From JAFARZ01 sp035651595 (GTDB taxonomy: Bacteria; Actinomycetota; Actinomycetes; Streptosporangiales; Streptosporangiaceae), in the NCBI GenBank assembly GCA_035651595.1, contig DASRFJ010000091.1, positions 1 to 15,064 of the forward strand: a stretch of 15,064 bases of DNA, written 5' to 3'. Both the position numbers and the translations under genes were made by a program. Below, in pieces: positions 8,501 through 14,113 of the stretch. Every line of letters starts with the position of its first letter. Position 1 is the stretch's first letter. The notes below the pieces were generated by a model, which saw only the letters and a program-made list of their open reading frames with translations, did no database searches and had not been told where the DNA came from.

Positions 8501-11500
8501 GAACCAGAAGTCGACCGTTTCTGAGCCGGTGCCGGCGAAGTAGCTGCCGGGGATGCTGATCTGGGAGCCGCTGCCGGAGAAGCTGGCGGCGGTGCCGTCG
8601 GCGAAACCGGTGGGGCCGGGGACGCCGAGCGTGACGTTGGTGTAGGTCGCGGGTGGGCGCGGGCTGGCGGTTGTGGGCGATGAGCCGATCAGGTCCTGCG
8701 CCATTGGACCGGTAGTGTCGTTGAGCGGCCAGAAGTCCTGCGGCCCTGCACCGAGGACCGAGTTGTCGTAGGCGGCCGATGAGGGCCCGGACGCGGGCAG
8801 GCCGTAGGTCCACGCGCCGCCGTGGGCGTCGGTCAGGGTCCGGACCCGGTCGTTGACCGTGTCGTAGGTGGCCGACATCTCGGTGCGGCCGCCGGGGCTG
8901 GTGACCGAGGACAGCTCGGCGGCGGGTGTGGTCTCGGCGGCGTACTGCGCGGCGACCGTGCCCGTGGTGGGCAGCTGGTTCTGGTAGATCGACAGGTCGG
9001 CCATCGACCCGTTGAAGTACGACCACTGCCTGGCTGGCGTCTGGCCGGTGCCGAGCAGCACCGCCGCGGCCGGCAGGGCCTGGGACGAACCGGTGTAGGT
9101 GGCGGCTTGCTTCCCGTCGAGGTACAGCGCCTGGCCCGGGATCAGTACCGCCTGGTGCCATGCGCCGTCGGTGACGGGCGCCGCGGATGACATCCACGTG
9201 CAGCCGGCCAGAGCGCTGCAGGTTCCGTAGCCTTGCAGGTCGCCGTTGCTGGCGATCTGCAGCAGGTTCACGTTCTGGCCGCCGTAGCTGATCGCCGTGC
9301 TGCCGGGTATCCCGCCGGGCAGGCCGAGCAGTACCCCCGAGGCCGTGGTGGTCCTGAACCAGATGCTGATCGCCAGGCTGGTGCTGCTGCCGCCGAGGAC
9401 CCGGCCGGTGTCACCGGATTTGACGCAGGAGCTGACCTGTCCCGGCGTGGTGCACCACACGCCGTCGAGGGGGATGAACGAGCTAGTCCCGTTGAACCCG
9501 GTGGCGGTCACGCCGGGGACCGGGCCGGCGACGCCCGGGGTGGTGCTGAACTCGCCGGCCGGCGGGTCGATCGTGGTCAGGTCGTTGACCGGGACCTGGT
9601 TCGCCGCGGTGGTGGCGTTCGCCGGGTCGTCGAGCCGGTAGTAGGCGGTGGGGGCGGCGTTCAGGACCGATGCGGGTGCGTGCGACCCGTTGGTGATGTA
9701 GCTGTACTTGGTGCACGCGGTGGTCGTCCCCGGCGGGCATACCGCGGTGAGCAGGTCTCCGGTGTAGCCGTAGGTCCAGGTCAGCGCCGTGTCTGGCTGG
9801 CCCGCGGTGACCGGGTCGGTGGACACGGCCGCCACGTGCGGGTAGGCCGCGCCGCCGGGGGCGGACCAGGTCAGGTGCAGCGCCCGGCCCGATGTCGTGC
9901 TCGTGATCGCCGACACGGCGCCGGCGCTGTACGCGAACGTCTCGGCCCGGCCCGACGCGTCGGTGATCTGGGAGAGCTGCCAGTCAGCGCCGCTGGCCTG
10001 GCCGAAGCTGTAGGTGGTGTCCGATTGGTCGGTGACGGCGAAGCCGCCGCCGCCGAGCGCGGACACGACCGCGTACATGTCCTGCGGCGGCGCGTACCCG
10101 CCGGCCGCGTTCTTCGCGAACCGGACCTGCTGGCCGTCGGCCAGCGTCAAGATCAGCGCCCCGGAACCATCTGGATCCGGATCGAGCGACATGTCTAGCA
10201 CCGATGACCAGCCCGCGCCGAGCGCCTGGGAGGTCCGGGGATCCAGGGAGTTGTAGGTCCGCGTGACCGACAGCGGCGGCCCGGCTGCTGCGACGCTCGC
10301 GTCAGTGACCTTCTCCGCTACGTTCGCGGTCTTCGGATCGACCATCTTGCCCGAGCCGTCGAAGTCGGTGCTGCCGAGGTCGGAGGTCATCACCGGGTTG
10401 CCGTCGTCGGCCTGGTAGGTGTTGCCGAGCCGGTGAGCCACCGCCGGCTGAGCGTTCCCGACGACGAACGTGATCGGTGTCGTCCAGGCGCCGGCGCTGA
10501 GGCCCGGCGGCCCGCTGCTGGTGGATCCGTCGGTTACCACCACCGACCAGTAGTAGGTGCCGCCCCAGGCCAGTGCCTTCGGCGTCCAGCTGTTGCCGTT
10601 GCCGGCGACCCACCCCGACGACTGCGTTTCGGTGGCGGTCTTCAGATCCGGGCCGCTGAGGATCGCGAACGCGAACGAGAACTGCGGGCTGGCCGGGTAC
10701 CCGCCGGGCACGACCGCCGACGCGGTCAGCTGCGGAGTCTGGGTGTCCACATCGGTGCCGGCCAGCGGCTCCTGCTCGTTCACCGTGGCCGGGTACTGCG
10801 CGATCGTGTACGCGGCGCAGTACTCGGCCGCGCCCTCGGCGGAGAAGTACACGCCGCCGGCATTCACCATGTCCCAGCAGATCGTGTACGAACCGGGGTT
10901 CTCCGGCGGGGTGATGCTCTCCACCGTCACGCTGCCGAACGGCCCGGTCGCCGACGCTATCGCGACGTTAGGACCGGTGGTAAGCGGCGTCCCGGTCCCC
11001 GTGGTGTCACTGGCCGGGAACACCTGCGTACCCAGCGCATAATCCGTGCTCCATGTGCTGGTGCCGTTGTTGAACAGCGTCACCGCGATCCGGCCGCTCT
11101 GATCTGCCATTGGCACCGTGTCAAACGTCGACGCGACACTGTAGCTGGCGTTGTCGGTACCGCCCGCGCTGACCAGAGCCGCCGTGATCCCGGTTGCGGG
11201 AGACGACGGTGCCGGCGACGCGGACGGCGTGGAAGCCGGTGACGGTGATGGCGAACCCGAGCGCGCCGGCGTCGGTGATGCTGACGGTGAAGGCGCTGAC
11301 GGTGACGAGCCCGAGCCGGACGAGCCTGGGGCCGACGGGTTCGCTGCCACCTCGTGATGGGTTACCTCGTGTCCGGCGGGCATCCGCACCGCGCCGACCG
11401 TCACCGGCACTCTCGTGCCGACCGTCGGCGGCGCCAGGTCAGGCACCGGCGCGGCATGCCCCTTCACATCGCCGACGCCGGGCCGGGCCACGGTGGCCGA

Positions 11501-11740
11501 GGCGGGTACATAGTGAGCGCGCCCGGCCGCGCTGCCCACCACCTGCTTAGGTCCAGCCGCATAACCGTGCATCGTCGGCACCGGTACCGTCGGTCCGCCC
11601 GCCTGAGCGGCGGGGACGCCTCCCGCGCTGATTGTGCACAAGACTAGTGAGGAGGAGATGATCACGGCCAGCGGTACCGGTCGCGGGCGCATCCGCCGGA
11701 ACACGGAGCTACGTGCGCGGCCGCGCATCGATCGCCTCAC
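2564..11740 (-). CDS. Giant exported RHS/YD-repeat polymorphic toxin (about 3058 aa)
   Basis: I place the start at GTG 11740 because GGGAGG sits five bases upstream; an ATG at 11728 and a GTG at 11773 are alternatives. Residue numbers below are approximate. A Sec-type signal peptide spans 1-47 (basic start, hydrophobic core about 23-41, cleavage after 'PAAQA'). A Ser/Pro/Ala linker spans 136-187. Two Ig/fibronectin-like modules lie at 217-434. A DUF6531-like region lies at 484-544 ('TRTYNSLDPRTSQALGAGW'). LamG/concanavalin-like domains lie at 691-936 and 994-1221, each with a 'GxWHQxVL/V' strand. YD repeats cover about 1227-2471. The RHS core is at 2537-2598 ('GNPYAYAGDNPVTVTDITGH'). After the core come an Ala/Gln/Glu-rich coiled coil (2606-2851), a Pro-rich hinge (2867-2954) and a unique tip (2964-3058). 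In RHS proteins the repeats form a hollow shell around a C-terminal toxin delivered to neighbouring cells. The tip ends 'SPGNHTPIEWDC' and carries conserved-looking His, Arg and Asp residues, so a nuclease is possible but unproven. The core has DITGH where DPTGH is usual. Confidence 0.9.
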   Translation of the reverse strand: MRRSMRGRARSSVFRRMRPRPVPLAVIISSSLVLCTISAGGVPAAQAGGPTVPVPTMHGYAAGPKQVVGSAAGRAHYVPASATVARPGVGDVKGHAAPVPDLAPPTVGTRVPVTVGAVRMPAGHEVTHHEVAANPSAPGSSGSGSSPSAPSPSASPTPARSGSPSPSPASTPSASPAPSSPATGITAALVSAGGTDNASYSVASTFDTVPMADQSGRIAVTLFNNGTSTWSTDYALGTQVFPASDTTGTGTPLTTGPNVAIASATGPFGSVTVESITPPENPGSYTICWDMVNAGGVYFSAEGAAEYCAAYTIAQYPATVNEQEPLAGTDVDTQTPQLTASAVVPGGYPASPQFSFAFAILSGPDLKTATETQSSGWVAGNGNSWTPKALAWGGTYYWSVVVTDGSTSSGPPGLSAGAWTTPITFVVGNAQPAVAHRLGNTYQADDGNPVMTSDLGSTDFDGSGKMVDPKTANVAEKVTDASVAAAGPPLSVTRTYNSLDPRTSQALGAGWSSVLDMSLDPDPDGSGALILTLADGQQVRFAKNAAGGYAPPQDMYAVVSALGGGGFAVTDQSDTTYSFGQASGADWQLSQITDASGRAETFAYSAGAVSAITSTTSGRALHLTWSAPGGAAYPHVAAVSTDPVTAGQPDTALTWTYGYTGDLLTAVCPPGTTTACTKYSYITNGSHAPASVLNAAPTAYYRLDDPANATTAANQVPVNDLTTIDPPAGEFSTTPGVAGPVPGVTATGFNGTSSFIPLDGVWCTTPGQVSSCVKSGDTGRVLGGSSTSLAISIWFRTTTASGVLLGLPGGIPGSTAISYGGQNVNLLQIASNGDLQGYGTCSALAGCTWMSSAAPVTDGAWHQAVLIPGQALYLDGKQAATYTGSSQALPAAAVLLGTGQTPARQWSYFNGSMADLSIYQNQLPTTGTVAAQYAAETTPAAELSSVTSPGGRTEMSATYDTVNDRVRTLTDAHGGAWTYGLPASGPSSAAYDNSVLGAGPQDFWPLNDTTGPMAQDLIGSSPTTASPRPPATYTNVTLGVPGPTGFADGTAASFSGSGSQISIPGSYFAGTGSETVDFWFQAPALSAGGTETLFSASGSTGGEPPLIWIDATGCLNVQADGVHVQDTCGIDDGKWHQVVVSVGPDTTSSGSTVQTVSTYVDGQASNGFRVLNAPGPSPAGYVAYAGNGPDGDLIGSIADLSLYTATLTSTQVSQQYQALQQTKSLSVTNGFGQTTSITLPTVNTQTITIGDPVGKNAEYQYADGNLVRTIGALGGNTWYGYDAADRATTITDPDGDTTYVTHDSHNNVTSTTTCAAVNNCQTSYTSYYENVSNPLDPRNDKPTDDRDPRSQSSSDPDYDTVTSYTASGLIAATRTPPTAACPSGCVTTHTYTTGTEAAAGGGTEPAGLLASVATPGGGTATYAYDAAGDLITAADPLGMNTKYAYDNLGRELTATQISDTYPTGLTTSYTYDSLGRTLTTTYPAVTDRVTGAIHTQVITSTYDPDDLILTHTISDTTGGDPSRTTTDTYDQHGNLASSKDPLGSTTTFTYDAFGDTASQTDPAGRTLTYSYDPLGHLLTTTLDGYTGNPSSPQPPVNLVEESRAYDPAGRLASVTAVNGTQTSYTYYGNNKLASSYIPDPDSSTGQSDVTTYTYDPDGNITGETKPGGLVVTDTVNAANQVVSSTADPAGADLTTSTTYNPDGNITASSIADGGAAETATATYNAMDELMSSTVADGNTNLTTRYTRDQRGLVTSVTDPAGNTTYYQNDEAERPVVETLPPVQSQNGTGGAAVTANPVYTTGYDAFGDITESSDADGNITTAAYDQDGRQTSVTAPPYTPPGATSPVAATTTMTWNSIGQETSVTDPLGGKTQMGYDQLGDLTSQTDADGGTWTNTYDPAGEQTSVTDPTGAQTQATYDGRGRRITTTQLVRQNTSAAYTTTYGYDDAGNQTSLTSPAGVTATAAYNALGEMTSSTDGAGNTARYAYNLNGQEAKVTLPDGSGASATYDQAGRMTAVSQLGSAGTVLRTATAGYDPDGNMTSSTDFRGTTTTAAYDPTGELTALTQPVTAAKGIQLSYGYDLNGNPTQQLSGNGNTTWTTYNSRGLPQAITEPQAGRYTSAADTTTTNAYDADGNLTQQTLPGGVQITSSYDPMGRLLTESGNGATAATASRTYTYDTAGRILSAATAAAGTQGSPGYQPATSDTFGYDDRGLLLAAAGSAGTSSFGYNASAQLTSDTGPSGTSTYTYNAAGLLATDTDAASGTTGTYSYNNLGQVTSISYGTGNDTRAFTYDPLHRLASSTLSTAAGTQVAAISYGYDTDNDITSMTTSGLATAGGGTGTVTNTYGYDLGGRLTSWTAAPASGTAATTSYGYDNDGNLTSSGTTTYSYDSRDQLTSDSKGNTYSYAADGDLIAQIAPGGAVTSYTSDAYAQQITDAGASYTWDALNRVTSATAGTISIALTYSGATGQLTSDGTATYSRDPGGALVGINSTAVGSTLALSNQHDDLVGTFTRAGAALASSTTYDPWGQVIAAAGPAVQIGYQGQWTDPATGQVNMGSRFYSPARGNFLNYDTTPAGNPYAYAGDNPVTVTDITGHSPDQDSSSAGHITQADLDRARSAAADAEQKAASLEKQAAQARNTEARDLSALNAAASYARQMNTKAGQAQQAYTEAEVQAQEAFWKVQDDLTTDGFSSIAALQAKVNALQDQLQADEQKLYDYENPVQLVNCVYPAGGPHVCEHGPPSNSTAQAAVLFVLQASVEADEMFLGTYQAELTQAQNDNAASQKATSKAHSLWVKYQDAVSAASRADQAASLAQDAYNQAVATASRLTQQAGQAEQAAQNAENEYQKLKDEYDKQQAKGKPKKHPGHPGPGPEPCSTTCVHPNPRPQPIRPPEPPSNGPSPGHNPGPSQSSSPGQNPPAPSQSPDPSTGNAGQGSGNGGSGQPPAPSCSSEGDGSTAQDASPSDLFANGKVPSASELELFGISQGWTASQTPSGPLKFIDQNGITRMTLKSGSPRAPGSGSPHAEFRDPTGQRIDPFGNPVQRRSPGNHTPIEWDC
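4330..8060 (-). repeat. Tandem YD-repeat array inside the RHS gene
   Basis: The coding sequence repeats the pattern T-x-Y-x-Y-D-x-x-G-x-(L/T)-x-x, roughly every 20 residues, over about 1240 residues. In DNA this appears as recurring blocks related to 'gtcgtaggtgtaggt' and 'ccgtcggggtcgtag' on the plus strand. The copies are diverged at the nucleotide level but share a fixed reading frame with no breaks. YD repeats form the beta-sheet shell of RHS and Tc-type toxins. Such arrays promote recombination and can cause assembly errors. Confidence 0.85.
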
Positions 11741-11815
11741 GATTGCCTCCCAGGCCGAGGAATGACAGGGCACAAACGGGCCGCTTGGCAGTCACCAGGA
11801 CGCCGGAGCGGGTGG

Positions 11816-12517
11816 TCAGGTTTGAGCGGAGAGGGCGCGGATCGCCTGGGCGATGCGTGCTGGTGCGGCAGCGGGCGGGATCAGGAGAGCGTTCGGCGGG
11901 GCTGTCGCCGCCCCGCCCGCCGTGATGATGAGGAACTGCTGATGCGGGTAATCTCTGGCCGCGCTCACTGCCCGCGCGGCCGCTGCGGCCGTCGTGATGA
12001 TCAAGCCGCACTTGCGCTGGGCGAGCGTGCTGATCATGGGCGAGATATCGGACGGGCCGGTGTCGGGAAGGTAGCTCACCATCACACGAGTGGCCAGCGA
12101 TGCGGACTGCATCGCCGTCCACACCGGAGCGGCCGGCGTCCCGGGAACAACGCCGCTCGGGTCGGTCAGCAGGCACGCGGACACATGCAGGTACTGCCGT
12201 GCCTGCGGCTCAGGCGCGCGGTGCACGGTCAGTAGCGGCACGGCAATTCCCGCCGCAGCCGCCGCGAGGGTCATCATGCCGATCCACAACCAGACACGTG
12301 CGAACATCGGCCTGCCCCCCGGTTTGTGAGCTTGTGAGGGTTTGCGCGCTGCCCCGTGATCAGGCATCGGCGATCCCCCGAACCTGGCATTCCCACCGTT
12401 CACGGCAGCGCCTCCGTTCGCGACCGTCCACAAAGCCACTCCGACAGTCACTGCAGCAAGCGCAAGACCGACTAAAAAGGAAATAACAGAACCCCACACC
12501 TTTTGGGAAGACCTCAC
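11816..12517 (-). CDS. Membrane-anchored protein with BMP/periplasmic-binding-like domain
   Basis: I chose GTG 12517 because GAGG lies just upstream and a short upstream frame ends in a GTGA overlap with it; TTG 12532 is an alternative. The product of about 233 residues has a first membrane helix near residues 10-35 ('VISFLVGLALAAVTVGVAL'). A Gly/Pro/His-rich loop follows, then a second helix near 75-98 ('MMTLAAAAAGIAVPLLTV') and an external domain of about 130 residues. That domain reads 'VSACLLTDPSGVVPGTPAA', then 'SLATRVMVSYL' and 'AQRKCGLIITTAAAAARAV'. It resembles the N-terminal lobe of basic-membrane-protein (BMP) type substrate-binding proteins but is about half the usual length. ATG 12307, preceded by a G-rich stretch, could give a shorter form with only the second helix. 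It ends 75 bases before the RHS gene on the same strand, so it may be co-transcribed and may help anchor or deploy the toxin. Its ligand and role are unknown. Confidence 0.7.
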   Translation of the reverse strand: MRSSQKVWGSVISFLVGLALAAVTVGVALWTVANGGAAVNGGNARFGGSPMPDHGAARKPSQAHKPGGRPMFARVWLWIGMMTLAAAAAGIAVPLLTVHRAPEPQARQYLHVSACLLTDPSGVVPGTPAAPVWTAMQSASLATRVMVSYLPDTGPSDISPMISTLAQRKCGLIITTAAAAARAVSAARDYPHQQFLIITAGGAATAPPNALLIPPAAAPARIAQAIRALSAQT

Positions 12518-12573
12518 TTTCCTCGACGCCAAATTTCCGCCCGTCCCTTGACAGCGCCGAAGAATTGAGTCAT
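12514..12573 (-). CDS. Possible 19-codon leader ORF overlapping the next start (GTGA)
   Basis: ATG 12573 is preceded by GGGG at an 8-base spacing. It opens a 19-codon frame, 'MTQFFGAVKGRAEIWRRGK', whose TGA overlaps the GTG start of the BMP-like gene as GTGA. Overlaps of this kind are typical of translational coupling. The frame itself is open further upstream, to about 12792, without another convincing start. It could therefore be a leader peptide or the end of a decayed gene. It is too short to judge by composition. Confidence 0.3.
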   Translation of the reverse strand: MTQFFGAVKGRAEIWRRGK

Positions 12574-12996
12574 CTTAGATACCCCAGTTTGCGCGGAACG
12601 CCTGCCGCGACCGCTCCGGAGCGGACAGCCGATGCCCTCGCGGTAAAAATTCTCGGCCCAGAACGCGGTGCCGACGTTGGGAGCGCGAATCGACTTGGGA
12701 TTAAAGTTCGGATAGGGAGATCGGCTCTGTATGGCCAGGATGACCTCGGGCCGCAGTGCAGGGGGAGTCCTCGTGCCGCGAGCATGACGCCGTCAAGTGC
12801 GAAGTGGCCCACGCGCAGGAAGCGGTTGCTATAGATCGCATTGTAGCCACTATCAGTTGGCCCGACGCCACCACTGGTCCGTGAACTTACTCGTCGGCTC
12901 ATCGGAGAAGGCATTGCAGCTGAGCATGCGGTGAACAGGGTAGTGGGCTGGACCAGCCGGACGGCTCAAGAAGTCCCGGGCTCGTTATCGTTAGCT
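12574..12996. other. Region between two minus-strand operons, no gene recognised
   Basis: This stretch lies upstream of the BMP-like/RHS operon and downstream of the integrase operon. A 114-codon minus-strand frame (12570-12914) and a 90-codon plus-strand frame (12565-12834) cross it. Neither has a recognisable family or a good ribosome binding site. A minus-strand frame covering 12574-12792 reads 'EVILAIQSRSPYPNFNPKS' and looks mildly protein-like, so a decayed gene is possible. The promoter of the RHS operon should lie here, but I cannot pick a convincing -35/-10 pair. Confidence 0.4.
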
Positions 12997-13024
12997 GGCA
13001 AGTTGCGCTTCTTGCGAACTTGCC
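12997..13024 (-). terminator. Strong hairpin terminating the integrase operon
   Basis: GGCAAGTT (12997-13004) pairs perfectly with AACTTGCC (13017-13024). On the minus-strand transcript the stem continues with CGC/GCG around an AAGAA loop, with one bulged C, giving 11 pairs. It begins 11 bases after the stop of the zinc-ribbon gene. There is no U tract, which is usual for actinomycete terminators. Position and stem strength make an intrinsic terminator likely. Confidence 0.6.
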
Positions 13025-13035
13025 TTGGGCCTAGG

Positions 13036-13512
13036 TTACCTTTCGGCGACGGCGCGCAGCAGGTCTAGCCTGGTCCGTTCAAACTTCTCAGGCAATCGGT
13101 CGATGACCTTGATGAGCAGGTCTCCTTCGGCCCGTCGAGTGCCGGGTCGTATGCCGGAGTTAAAGCAGGATTTGCACTGGATGACGTCTGCGGCGAACGG
13201 AATGGCGCCGAAACAGTTGGGGCACTCACCGTACAATCGAGAATGGGCTCCGGTTCCAGTGTACCCCCATCGGAGATCGCCGGTGCGTATTTCGCTGTCT
13301 CGGAGAACCCGGCGGCTGTGGTCGGGCATCTCGACCGTGATAAGGTGTGTCTCGGCGGCATCTTCACCGCCGCGGTAGATCCAGTTGCAGGTATCCGGTT
13401 GTGATACCAGCCAGCGCGCGATGGTGCGCACAGTGCGCGGCCCCATAGCACGGGGAATCGTGGGTGTGATGTCTGGTTTGGCCTGTGCGCCCCACCGGGT
13501 CGCTGCATTCAT
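13036..13512 (-). CDS. Hypothetical zinc-ribbon protein (158 aa)
   Basis: The ATG overlaps the stop of the upstream gene as ATGA, so the two are translationally coupled. The protein carries four cysteines in a CxxC-x12-CxxC arrangement (C97, C100, C113, C116; 'CPNCFGAIPFAADVIQCKSC'), a typical zinc-ribbon layout for structural zinc or nucleic-acid contact. The N-terminal part has a 'RTVRTIARWLVSQPDTCNW' segment, and the C-terminus is a charged helix ('LPEKFERTRLDLLRAVAER'). No signal peptide or membrane segment is seen. I do not recognise the family. As the last gene of an integrase operon it may act in element regulation, excision or DNA processing, but that is inference. Confidence 0.65.
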   Translation of the reverse strand: MNAATRWGAQAKPDITPTIPRAMGPRTVRTIARWLVSQPDTCNWIYRGGEDAAETHLITVEMPDHSRRVLRDSEIRTGDLRWGYTGTGAHSRLYGECPNCFGAIPFAADVIQCKSCFNSGIRPGTRRAEGDLLIKVIDRLPEKFERTRLDLLRAVAER

Positions 13513-13817
13513 GAGACGACGAAGGTGGACATCGAGCGGCTGGAAGCCGGGGCCTGTTCCTCGCCGGGCGCGGCGAGTGGTGCGGGCATGTCCGCGTATC
13601 GCTCGTCATGGACGCGGAGTAGCTCGGCCAGGAACGCCGCAATGCGATGCGCTTCGTCGGAGGACCCCAAGCGAAGGGCGCACGCAGCATGGGCCCAGAG
13701 TGTGAGGAGAGCGGCTGCAGGGAGGCGCACCTCGGGATGACCAATCCAGTGAGCGAGCAGTCCTTCGATCTCTCTTAGGAGTTCGCCGGGGAGAGACTGC
13801 GGTGGAGTGGGTGCCAC
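13509..13817 (-). CDS. Hypothetical helical protein (102 aa)
   Basis: GTG 13817 is the first start after the stop of the DUF2637 remnant, with a 13-base gap and only a weak ribosome binding site. The 3' end overlaps the next gene by ATGA. The product appears almost all helical: 'LPGELLREIEGLLAHWIGH', then an Ala/Leu-rich stretch around 'AAALLTLWAHAACALRLG', then 'AHRIAAFLAELLRVHDERY', with a Pro/Ala/Ser-rich tail. The hydrophobic stretches are interrupted by charged residues, so it is probably soluble rather than membrane-spanning. I do not recognise the family. The tight coupling to its neighbours makes a real gene likely. Confidence 0.6.
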   Translation of the reverse strand: MAPTPPQSLPGELLREIEGLLAHWIGHPEVRLPAAALLTLWAHAACALRLGSSDEAHRIAAFLAELLRVHDERYADMPAPLAAPGEEQAPASSRSMSTFVVS

Positions 13818-13830
13818 CGGTTCGTCTAAT

Positions 13831-14091
13831 TCATGCAGGCGTCGCCGTGTCCACCCGTAGCGCGTCCCAGATCCCGGGCAAGGGCTGGACGATGCCGAAG
13901 CCGGTCAGCTGCCCGATGCCGATCCAGCCGGACCAGATGGCGACCGCGGCAGGCAGCGCGAGGACCAGCAGTGGCCATGAGCGGACCGGACGTACGGACC
14001 GGGCGGCGTCCGTCCTGGATTCTGGTCCGGCGCTCAGGACGTTCGCGGACCAGCTATCACGCGCGTTTAGTTCATTGTTCACAGGTTCCAC
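13831..14091 (-). pseudogene. Truncated DUF2637-type membrane protein (86 aa left)
   Basis: GTG 14091 has GGGAGGAGAC directly upstream, an excellent ribosome binding site. The gene starts 22 bases after the integrase stop. Residues 39-62 form a membrane helix ('PLLVLALPAAVAIWSGWIGI'), followed by 'GQLTGFGIVQPLPGIWDAL'. This is the start of the DUF2637 family as I know it from actinobacterial integrating elements and plasmids, where such proteins are linked to transfer or spread functions. Family members normally continue after 'VDTA' with further helices and reach at least 150 residues. Here the frame ends 'VDTATPA' and stops, and the expected continuation is not found in the other two frames. 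It is most likely cut off by a deletion or rearrangement. The short product may still be made. Confidence 0.6.
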
Positions 14092-14113
14092 GTCTCCTCC
14101 CGGCTTGTCCGCG

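Noticed and set aside
9233..10198. Long plus-strand frame of 321 codons
   Set aside because: It is antisense to the DUF6531-like and LamG part of the RHS gene, is Arg/Gly/Ala-rich, and has no recognisable domain.
11709..12176. Minus-strand 155-codon frame between the BMP-like and RHS genes
   Set aside because: It is an out-of-frame Arg-rich overlap of both neighbouring genes, which have better starts and coherent domains.
12570..12914. Minus-strand 114-codon frame as a gene upstream of the toxin operon
   Set aside because: It is Arg/Ser/Pro-rich, has no ribosome binding site of note and no recognisable family. A different frame of the same strand looks more protein-like and is itself doubtful.
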